Shown here one piece after another: positions 6,963-12,244 of a stretch of 12,244 nucleotides of DNA; position 1 is the first letter of the stretch, and the number at the start of each line of letters is the position of its first letter. The translations under genes were made by a program, and so were the position numbers. This DNA is from Myxococcales bacterium (GTDB lineage: Bacteria; Myxococcota_A; Bradymonadia; UBA4248). The notes beneath the pieces are model-generated. The model was not told the DNA's origin. It saw only the letters and a program-made list of their open reading frames with translations, and did no database searches. The stretch covers positions 1 to 12,244 of the forward strand of contig SFMP01000122.1 of assembly GCA_004554395.1 (NCBI GenBank), written 5' to 3'.

Positions 6963-8123
6963 TTACGATAACCAGTTGAGTTCATCCATCATTGCCACGA
7001 GGTAGACGATGCGTTGCACCGGATAATGACTCGGCAACATCGCGAGCATCTCATTGAGACGGCTACCGCTCTGCAATCGTTCCACGACGACGTTAGCTTT
7101 TGCAGGCAATACGCCTCGACAAAAACCGCTAGCATTATCGTTTAATTTCAAAAAATAAGAAAGTGCCGAATGCGTCACTTCGTGAATCATTGCACTCGGA
7201 ATCCGAACGAGTGCCGCATCTTGCATGATCTCTTCGATATCGTGTGGCGAAAACACCGGATCTTCGGGCAACACCGCTCGCTCTGGCATCGGAATAAACT
7301 CAAATCGCGCCGTCGGCCACGCAAAGACGTCTTCGACGACTGCCGTCACATACGCTCGGCGACGCTCAAATAACTTCGGATCGACATCCGATTCCTCTTT
7401 CTGACGACGATAGCGCATACTCGGCAATCGCTCATCGATGTGTGCATCGTTGCCATGGCGCGAATACCAAGCATCAAAACCGACAACCGCCCCCAATGCC
7501 CGTGTATCGGCCGATACCGGATACCCCGCATTAAACGTTATCGCCAAATGCGTATACTTCCTGCGCAAATGAACGACACCCGACGCCTTATCCTTATATA
7601 TGCGGTACAAAATCGAAAGCCACGGCGTGCGAACCAAACTCCCACAAAGCCGGTCTTTGCCCTCGGGCAACGCCAACGACGAAAGCGCACAAGCCGGGCT
7701 CTTCCCAAACACCAAATCTTGCCACGCCGCCATCGCATGCCGTATCGTCGAACCCACGATCGAACTATCTTCGCGCTCCGCACAACACGACAACGCCTCG
7801 AAGATATTTCCCACCGAAACCTGCGATGGAATCACCTCGACAAACGAAGACGAATAACCGATCTCCGCTACAGCCGCCCATCCCATCTCGCTCGGCATCC
7901 GCAATATCCAAGCCGTCTCGCGATACCGATTCGGCAACTCCAACACGTCGGCAGGCGATATGTCGAAATCACACAAACCTATCTCGGGCTTGAACTGCAA
8001 CATCAACGACGACAACGAGTCGATGCTCAAGACAAAATGAACCGTAAATCCAAAATACGACTGCAAGACGTTGATTATCGCCCGCAATGATTCATCGCGC
8101 GTTGCGCATATAAAGTGCGACAT
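6963..8123 (-). CDS. PATAN (DUF4388)-domain protein with degenerate receiver-like N-terminus
   Basis: Residues about 1-112 follow the alternating strand-helix order of a response-regulator receiver. Asp52 (LCDFD) is where the phosphoacceptor would be, but the acidic pair of strand 1 is reduced to one Asp, and the Lys before the conserved Pro is Ile98. It is therefore probably a pseudo-receiver. Residues about 158-215 match the PATAN/DUF4388 pattern: GSLVRTPWLSILYRIY, SGVVHLRR, then AITFNAGYPVSAD and LG. PATAN domains occur in signalling proteins of myxobacteria, cyanobacteria and others, and are thought to mediate protein-protein contact. Residues about 290-386 form a helical C-terminal region seen in some PATAN proteins. 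The ATG lies five bases after the dus stop, with GGAG ten bases before it. Its function is unknown; its partners may be the co-encoded 67-residue protein or a kinase elsewhere. Confidence 0.7.
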   Translation of the reverse strand: MSHFICATRDESLRAIINVLQSYFGFTVHFVLSIDSLSSLMLQFKPEIGLCDFDISPADVLELPNRYRETAWILRMPSEMGWAAVAEIGYSSSFVEVIPSQVSVGNIFEALSCCAEREDSSIVGSTIRHAMAAWQDLVFGKSPACALSSLALPEGKDRLCGSLVRTPWLSILYRIYKDKASGVVHLRRKYTHLAITFNAGYPVSADTRALGAVVGFDAWYSRHGNDAHIDERLPSMRYRRQKEESDVDPKLFERRRAYVTAVVEDVFAWPTARFEFIPMPERAVLPEDPVFSPHDIEEIMQDAALVRIPSAMIHEVTHSALSYFLKLNDNASGFCRGVLPAKANVVVERLQSGSRLNEMLAMLPSHYPVQRIVYLVAMMDELNWLS

Positions 8124-8128
8124 ATCGA

Positions 8129-9262
8129 CTACGCTCCATCGATTCGAGCATCCGGCGCCCCTGCCCCATTCGACTGCAAATCAGAGCCTTGTGTATCCGG
8201 CGTCCCATTCGACTGCGCCGCCACGCCATCTCTGGCCACCGTTTTCGCCTCGGGCGCATCGGGGAACCCAGCCAGGCGCAAGATCTCCAATCGCGCCTCC
8301 CGTTCACTCGACGCCCAAAGCGCCTCGATCTCATCGCGCGGCGTCCACTCTTCTGCTCGCTCTTGCAACTCACACTCGCGCCCATAAGCCGCCGCCGGCA
8401 CATAGCGCATCAAAAACTCCAACTGCTTGAGCAAAAACTTCTTCGATTTGTCGTATCCGCGAGCATCGCGACCAAACGCCTCGAGCGTATACTCGACGAG
8501 CTTCGAAAATAACGCCAACCGTTCGGCGCCCGAATAATCGAGACCCGCCCCCTGCGCCAACTCCCGAAATATCCACGGTCGAATCACCGCTCCACGCGCA
8601 AACGCAAACCCCGCACACGCCGAACTCGCCTCGCGCGCCTTCACCGCCTCGACGTGCGCCAAATCGCCACAGCCTATCACCGGTATGTCGACGTTACGCG
8701 CTATCCGCTCCACCAAATCCCAATCCGCCGGCCCTCGATACTGCGCCGCCTTCGTCCGCCCATGGATAAATATCGCATCGATTCCACACGCCTGCGCCGT
8801 CTCGGCTATCTGCTCCGCCGTATTGTCGTCGGCGCCAAACCCCTTGCGCAACTTCACCGACACCGGAATCGTCACCGCCGCGCGAATCGCTTCAAAATGC
8901 ACGTGGATCTTCTCGGGCTGGTTGAGCAACAACGCCCCTCCGCCATGCGACACGACCGATTCATGCGGACACGCACAGTTGAAATCGACGAAATCCGCCC
9001 CGCACTTCTGCGCATATTTCGCCGCCTTCGCCAAGTGATTCGGGTTATTCCCCACGATTTGCGCACCAAAAATCCGCTCACTCGGATCGCGACGCAACAA
9101 CGCCGCATCTTGGCTTCCACCCTTCACGACATACGACGCTATCGCCATCTCACCTATCGTCGCATCCGCCCCCAACTCCGTCACGAGACGCCGAAACGGT
9201 CGGTTCGCAATATTCGTCATCGATCCCATGAAATACTTTGCTTTCAAAAACGGCTCTTTCAT
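8129..9262 (-). CDS. tRNA-dihydrouridine synthase, Dus3-like
   Basis: This is an FMN enzyme that reduces uridine to dihydrouridine in tRNA using NADPH. The TIM barrel covers about 8-235. FMN-site segments are GSMTNIANRPFRRL (13-26), the Gln of FGAQIVG (65-71), VKLRKG (136-141), HGRT (167-170) and the GCGDL strand (197-201). The catalytic Cys is Cys98 in NCACP (95-99). GADATIGEMA (31-40) and the GRTKAAQYRGPADW segment resemble eukaryotic Dus3 more than classic DusA/B, so the tRNA position cannot be assigned. The helical tRNA-binding domain covers about 240-325. The last 40 residues are a low-complexity Ser/Gly/Ala/Pro/Asp tail with a duplicated segment. The length of 377 exceeds the usual size of about 320-350 mainly because of this tail. 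The gene leads a three-gene operon. Its ribosome-binding site (AGGGAAG) is modest. Confidence 0.92.
   Translation of the reverse strand: MKEPFLKAKYFMGSMTNIANRPFRRLVTELGADATIGEMAIASYVVKGGSQDAALLRRDPSERIFGAQIVGNNPNHLAKAAKYAQKCGADFVDFNCACPHESVVSHGGGALLLNQPEKIHVHFEAIRAAVTIPVSVKLRKGFGADDNTAEQIAETAQACGIDAIFIHGRTKAAQYRGPADWDLVERIARNVDIPVIGCGDLAHVEAVKAREASSACAGFAFARGAVIRPWIFRELAQGAGLDYSGAERLALFSKLVEYTLEAFGRDARGYDKSKKFLLKQLEFLMRYVPAAAYGRECELQERAEEWTPRDEIEALWASSEREARLEILRLAGFPDAPEAKTVARDGVAAQSNGTPDTQGSDLQSNGAGAPDARIDGA
8165..8216 (-). repeat. 39-bp-period duplication in the dus tail
   Basis: The 13-mer CCCATTCGACTGC occurs at 8165-8177 and 8204-8216, 39 bp (13 codons) apart. It encodes the repeated QSNG in the C-terminal tail. 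The surrounding ATCCGGCG is also repeated, with small gaps. Confidence 0.6.
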
Positions 9263-9302
9263 CGCTCTTCCCTACGCCAACGCTTCTTTCTCTCCAACAT
9301 CC

Positions 9303-9363
9303 CAATATTCAATCTTCTCTACCTATAACATTTCAATCTTTTCAACAACACAACATTTCAATC
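9303..9363 (-). repeat. Three iterated 12-bp repeats in the AT-rich dus leader region
   Basis: On the - strand, GATTGAAATGTT occurs exactly at 9352-9363 and 9327-9338. A divergent copy (GATTGAATATT) lies at 9304-9314. The spacing is 25 and 24 bp. They lie in the 203-bp AT-rich gap between the recR stop and the dus start, which holds no gene. Confidence 0.6.
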
Positions 9364-9369
9364 ATTATA
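9364..9369 (-). promoter_or_regulatory. Candidate -10 element for the dus operon
   Basis: A perfect TATAAT on the - strand lies about 95 bp before dus, immediately upstream of the iterated 12-bp repeats. The -35 region is poor: TTGTAA lies only 14 bp away. A second TATAAT (9409-9414) has no good -35 either. Confidence 0.3.
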
Positions 9370-9465
9370 CTTCAAACTCGCTTTTACAAGCCCACCCACA
9401 TTCATATAATTATATATCAAAACATCCAACATTCATACGATCACGACACATCGCACAGATATATA

Positions 9466-10068
9466 TTACGCCAAAGTCCGCCGGTCGATCAACGATCGCC
9501 CCAACGTCGCCTTATCGGCAAACTCCAACTGCGCCCCCATCGGAAGCCCCGACGCGATGCGCGATACTTTCACACCCAACGGCGCTATCAATTTCGTCAA
9601 ATAAGACGCCGTCGCCTCGCCCTCTATCGACGGATTCATCGCCAATATCACCTCGCCAAACGCCCCACCCGACAACCGGACGATCAACTCGTGAATCTTC
9701 AAATCCGCCGGCGTCACACCATCGAGCGGCGATATCACCCCATGCAATACGTGAAAACGACCATGAAACTCCTGCGTCGACTCTATCGCCACCAAATCTT
9801 GCGGCGACTCCACCACGCACAGCAACGACTCCTCCCTCACGCGCCCACGGCAACGCTCACACGGCGACGATTCACACAAATTCTGGCAAACCTCGCAGTA
9901 ACGAATCGTGTCGCGCGCCGCCACAATCGCCGCTCCCAACGCATGCGCCGTCTCGGCCGGCTGCCGCAATAAATAAAACGCCATCCGCGTCGCCGACTTG
10001 CGACCTACCCCTGGCAACCGCGATAACGCATCGATTAACGCCTCCAACGACTGTGTATGTGCCGACAT
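9466..10068 (-). CDS. recR: Recombination mediator protein RecR
   Basis: RecR forms a ring clamp that, with RecF/RecO, loads RecA onto SSB-coated gaps. With the ATG at 10068 the product is exactly 200 residues, the family norm. The helix-hairpin-helix SRLPGVGRKSA covers 16-26. The zinc finger has Cys58, Cys61, Cys70 and Cys73. The Toprim domain spans about 80-175, with VVESPQDL (Glu88) and the conserved LHGVISPLDGV. The C-terminal Walker B-like segment IASGLPMGAQLEF is at 171-183. A longer frame starting at 10122 exists, but the ATG at 10068 has GGAGGG just before it and a promoter 33 bp upstream, and it matches the family N-terminus. The usual partners dnaX and ybaB are not adjacent. The gene stands between a hairpin-repeat array and the dus operon. 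Confidence 0.97.
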   Translation of the reverse strand: MSAHTQSLEALIDALSRLPGVGRKSATRMAFYLLRQPAETAHALGAAIVAARDTIRYCEVCQNLCESSPCERCRGRVREESLLCVVESPQDLVAIESTQEFHGRFHVLHGVISPLDGVTPADLKIHELIVRLSGGAFGEVILAMNPSIEGEATASYLTKLIAPLGVKVSRIASGLPMGAQLEFADKATLGRSLIDRRTLA

Positions 10069-10100
10069 CCATCCCTCCAAAACATGCCGAATCCGCGCAC

Positions 10101-10129
10101 GTTTTACAAACACCGCACACAATCGTCAA
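10101..10129 (-). promoter_or_regulatory. Sigma-70-type promoter of recR
   Basis: On the - strand, TTGACG (10124-10129, five of six) and TAAAAC (10101-10106, four of six) are 17 bp apart. Transcription would start near 10094, giving a leader of about 26 nt with the GGAGGG ribosome-binding site. This also excludes the upstream in-frame starts. Confidence 0.6.
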
Positions 10130-10177
10130 AACTTTTCGCCCCACCCCTCGAACATTCGGTTCGCCTCGCCTTTGAAG

Positions 10178-10532
10178 CGCCCTATCTCGCCCTTTCGGGC
10201 TCAATACGGGCTCGGAACGCCCTATCTCGCCCTTTCGGGCTCAATACGGGCTTTTGGGCGCCCTATTTCGCTAACGCTCAATACGGGCTTGGGGCGCCCT
10301 ATTGCCTGCGGCAATACGGGCTTTTGGGCGGCTATTGGCGCGAGGCCAATACGCCGCCCCTCCTCCCCGGGGTTGCACTTCGTTTACCCCGGGCTGTATT
10401 CTGGCGCCCCTTCAGGGCGCTCGCATGGGTTGTAATTCGTTTACCCCGCCCCCGGGGTTGCACTTCGTTTACCCCGGGCTGTATTCTGGCGACCCTTCAG
10501 GGCGCTCGTAGCTAGCCCGCGCCCGGCGGGCT
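10178..10532. repeat. Mosaic array of palindromic hairpin repeats
   Basis: About 355 bp without a gene, made of successive imperfect palindromes. Type 1 has the frame GCCCTAT, variable centre, CAATACGGGC. Two identical 35-bp copies are at 10178-10212 and 10218-10252, with variants at 10260-10288, 10296-10321 and 10326-10359. Type 2 is a 59-bp unit at 10365-10423 and 10450-10508, differing at one base. It contains two hairpins: a CCCGGGGT stem with a 12-nt loop, and GCGCCC/GGGCGC. A truncated type-2 hairpin is at 10427-10447. The array ends with AGCCCGC/GCGGGCT (10514-10532). It lies downstream of the outer-membrane protein gene and upstream of the recR promoter. It resembles REP/BIME-like intergenic palindromes. 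Open frames through it repeat with the DNA and are not genes. Confidence 0.9.
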
Positions 10533-10550
10533 CACCACTACATCATCAAA

Positions 10551-11153
10551 TCAGAACTTGATGATCACATGCGCTTGGAGCTTCACAAAATGCCCCGTTG
10601 CCTGTTCGCGATAATAGGTTTCATCGTTGGCAATCGACGGCGTGTAATCGAGGTTCAAACCGAGGCCGACCGTTCCCATGATGAAATACGTCAAGCCAAC
10701 GCCCAAGCGAATCGCAAACCACCCCGTATCCCAACGTTTATTCACGCCACCATCGCGGTATTTGTCGGCAACGTATGTCGCACCAATGCCGATCTTCCCC
10801 GACAACTCGAGGTTTTTCACCAAACCGAGGAAAAACTTCGCTTCAAACATCGTCGCTCCATAGAACCAATCGATATCGAGGTGGTTCTTGTCGTAAAACA
10901 AACCACCCAAATCTTGTTCCAAAGCGATCCCAAACCAGCTATTGATGCGGTATCCAAAGCCAAGCGAAAAAGCTAGACCATTCAAGTCTACCTCGGAATC
11001 CGAATCGGGAAGCGCAACATAACCAAACGCCCCCATAATCTCGAACTCCCCTGCCTCGGCCTCGTTCGGTGCCGAAAATAAGCACGTCGCTGCCAAAAAT
11101 AACGTCGTAAAAAAGAGCCCAATGCGCTTTGCTAAGTGATTCACTGTCTCCAT
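10551..11153 (-). CDS. Outer-membrane beta-barrel protein with signal peptide
   Basis: With the ATG at 11153 the product has 200 residues. The start is chosen because AGGAG lies eight bases upstream and because it gives a regular signal peptide: a basic N-terminus with KR, a hydrophobic core IGLFFTTLFLAA, and AEA before Gly-Glu at about 34-36. The longer open frame to 11279 has neither. The mature part shows alternating amphipathic strands typical of a small eight-strand barrel: GFGYRINSWFGIALEQDLGG, then FEAKFFLGL, LELSGKIGIGATY, IRLGVGLTYF and LGLNLDYTP. It ends in Phe, as required for BAM recognition. The family is of the general OmpA-like/OmpW-like small-barrel type. No ligand or enzymatic residues are evident, so its role is unknown. 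It is probably a single-gene unit. Confidence 0.85.
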   Translation of the reverse strand: METVNHLAKRIGLFFTTLFLAATCLFSAPNEAEAGEFEIMGAFGYVALPDSDSEVDLNGLAFSLGFGYRINSWFGIALEQDLGGLFYDKNHLDIDWFYGATMFEAKFFLGLVKNLELSGKIGIGATYVADKYRDGGVNKRWDTGWFAIRLGVGLTYFIMGTVGLGLNLDYTPSIANDETYYREQATGHFVKLQAHVIIKF

Positions 11154-11404
11154 CTCAACTTCTCCTTCGTCGTCAATTCGCGCCATGCAAAAAAGCACAA
11201 CACGGTCACAGTTCCGTACGTTTGACCAAAACGGCACATACGCACACAAATCATGCGCAGTGTAACAGAATCGACGCATATTCTATTCAAAATTTCTCAT
11301 CCCTAAATGATTTCTCTCCCACAAGCGGCCGCCACGCCGACACTGTGCACTGCATAAAGCAATATGTATGTTGGGAGACAAACGCAAAATGCAGACACTC
11401 TGAA
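11154..11404. other. Intergenic region upstream of the outer-membrane protein gene
   Basis: About 250 bp between the nuclease stop and the outer-membrane gene. Besides the ribosome-binding site of the latter I see no convincing gene, terminator or promoter. The stretch 11160-11290 should contain the promoter, but no -35/-10 pair at 16-18 bp stands out. Confidence 0.4.
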
Positions 11405-12244
11405 TTAGATGTCGCACGGATTTGAGCTAGGATCGCAAAAATGTTTAAGATCACACTTTGCACAAAGCTGTTGGCAATGATTTGTTGCCGGCATGCGAAA
11501 ATCTTTATTTTCAATGCGCTCGACGATATTGGCGACTTCAGAAATTGCTTGAGGAACTTCACTGGCATTATAGTCATACGAAATAAATGGCGATTCAGAC
11601 TGTGTACCTGTGTAGAACAAGTGCATACGACTCACGCGCAGACCGTAACGTTTTTCAGCAATATTGGCATAGATATCGAGTTGCCGTTTGTAGCGCCGCA
11701 GGAGCTCACTGCCATCTTTGGTCGTTGGATCTGGCTTTTTCTCGGTTTTGAAGTTGAAGATCTCAATCGAATCACCCTCATTACGAATGAGATCGATATT
11801 GCCTTCTAGAATGAAGTTAGGTTGCATCATGACGACGGGGACTGCGGCATCGCGTATTTTTGCCCAATCATTTTTAGCATATTCAACGTAATGATTCACG
11901 TGTTTGAAGATGACGTCAAGCCCGCTCTCGTTGATGCTATGACCAGTATTCTGACGAAGTTGACGATAATTGTCGTGAAGCCACGCATCTATAGATGCAT
12001 GTGTGATGTGCTCAGGATGCCCCTGCAACACCTCTCTGTGCACATCTTCAATCGTTTGATGCACGAGCATTCCCAACATGATGGCGTTAGTACTAACTTG
12101 TGGATAATTGAGCTCTCTAAAAAATTTATACTGAACAGGGCAGTTCTCGTATGCAAGAATATGTTCGGTGAAAGAATAAACCTGTTTGATATGTGCCGAT
12201 GGGACTTCATCGATTTGGAGCGCATCGATTTGTGTAGATAATAA
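11405..12244 (-). CDS. RecB-like PD-(D/E)XK Fe-S nuclease domain, C-terminal part of a probable helicase-nuclease (partial)
   Basis: The frame is open from the right edge to TAA at 11405-11407, giving 279 C-terminal residues. Methionines such as that at 12079 are internal, because the conserved motif YSFTEHILAYENCPVQYKFF precedes them. This is the start of a Cas4/AddB/RecB-type nuclease domain. Visible elements in order: Cys35; His62 in LVHQTIEDVH; Asp151 in GNID; the EIFNFK strand with Lys166; the QLDIY motif (Gln188-Tyr192); and C-x2-C-x5-C (Cys261, Cys264, Cys270), which with Cys35 should bind a 4Fe-4S cluster. The core acid before Lys166 is Asn164 where Asp is usual, so activity is uncertain. 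In known proteins this domain often ends a UvrD/Rep-type helicase, which would lie to the right. Base composition is visibly more AT-rich than the genes to the left, hinting at transfer. Confidence 0.85.
   Translation of the reverse strand, partial: LLSTQIDALQIDEVPSAHIKQVYSFTEHILAYENCPVQYKFFRELNYPQVSTNAIMLGMLVHQTIEDVHREVLQGHPEHITHASIDAWLHDNYRQLRQNTGHSINESGLDVIFKHVNHYVEYAKNDWAKIRDAAVPVVMMQPNFILEGNIDLIRNEGDSIEIFNFKTEKKPDPTTKDGSELLRRYKRQLDIYANIAEKRYGLRVSRMHLFYTGTQSESPFISYDYNASEVPQAISEVANIVERIENKDFRMPATNHCQQLCAKCDLKHFCDPSSNPCDI

Noticed and set aside
10069..10122. N-terminal extension of RecR by 18 residues
   Set aside because: It crosses the recR -10 element, and the shorter start has GGAGGG and matches the 200-residue family length.
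9228..10175. 315-codon + strand frame opposite recR and the dus leader
   Set aside because: Ser/Thr/Pro/His-rich antisense shadow of recR with no start signal or domain.
9998..10515. Overlapping + strand open frames of about 145 and 152 codons through the array
   Set aside because: They repeat with the DNA in several frames (for example PGLYSG-type segments), have no ribosome-binding site, and overlap recR and its promoter.
10178..10532. CRISPR array or integron attC cassette boundaries
   Set aside because: The units differ in type and spacing, there are no uniform spacers between constant repeats, no cas or integron genes, and no attC core sites. Palindromic repeat mosaic fits better.

Overview
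The window comes from a Gram-negative bacterium with a near-balanced base composition. It encodes an outer-membrane beta-barrel protein with a signal peptide and a C-terminal Phe. A protein with a PATAN (DUF4388)-type domain behind a degenerate receiver, together with a HARE-HTH protein, is reminiscent of the myxobacteria/Bradymonadales side of the former Deltaproteobacteria. That placement is inference with low confidence; no rRNA or tRNA is present to settle it.

Layout. Positions 1-201 hold the 3' end of a gene encoding a hydrophilic protein with a 30-residue repeat. It is followed on the + strand by ung (281-991). Converging on ung is a leftward gene (1025-2437) for a HARE-HTH / winged-helix / Mrr-like protein. 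Between that gene and uvrB (2886-4868, +) lies about 450 bp with no intact gene; it looks like a decayed leftward gene. uvrB ends inside a 21-bp tandem repeat. From 5064 to the right edge everything is on the - strand. A strong terminator (5044-5086) closes an nfeD-stomatin pair (5116-6568). Next come a 67-residue unknown protein, a PATAN protein and a Dus3-like tRNA-dihydrouridine synthase in a tight operon (6748-9262). Then come recR with a clear promoter (9466-10129), a mosaic array of hairpin repeats (10178-10532), an outer-membrane protein (10551-11153), and the C-terminal part of a RecB-like Fe-S nuclease, probably the tail of a helicase-nuclease, running off the right edge.

How the genes relate. 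Uracil excision (Ung), nucleotide excision (UvrB), recombinational gap repair (RecR), a RecB-type nuclease and a possible DNA-binding/nuclease protein with HARE-HTH all sit within 12 kb, but mostly in separate transcription units. NfeD and stomatin form a membrane pair. Dus is in an operon with two proteins of unknown role.

The most unusual features are three. First, in-frame tandem repeats sit at or across the 3' ends of at least five genes, with the uvrB stop codon lying inside one. Second, the hairpin array shows compensatory changes between copies. Third, an uncharacterised HARE-HTH/Mrr-like protein sits between two DNA-repair genes beside what looks like a decayed gene.
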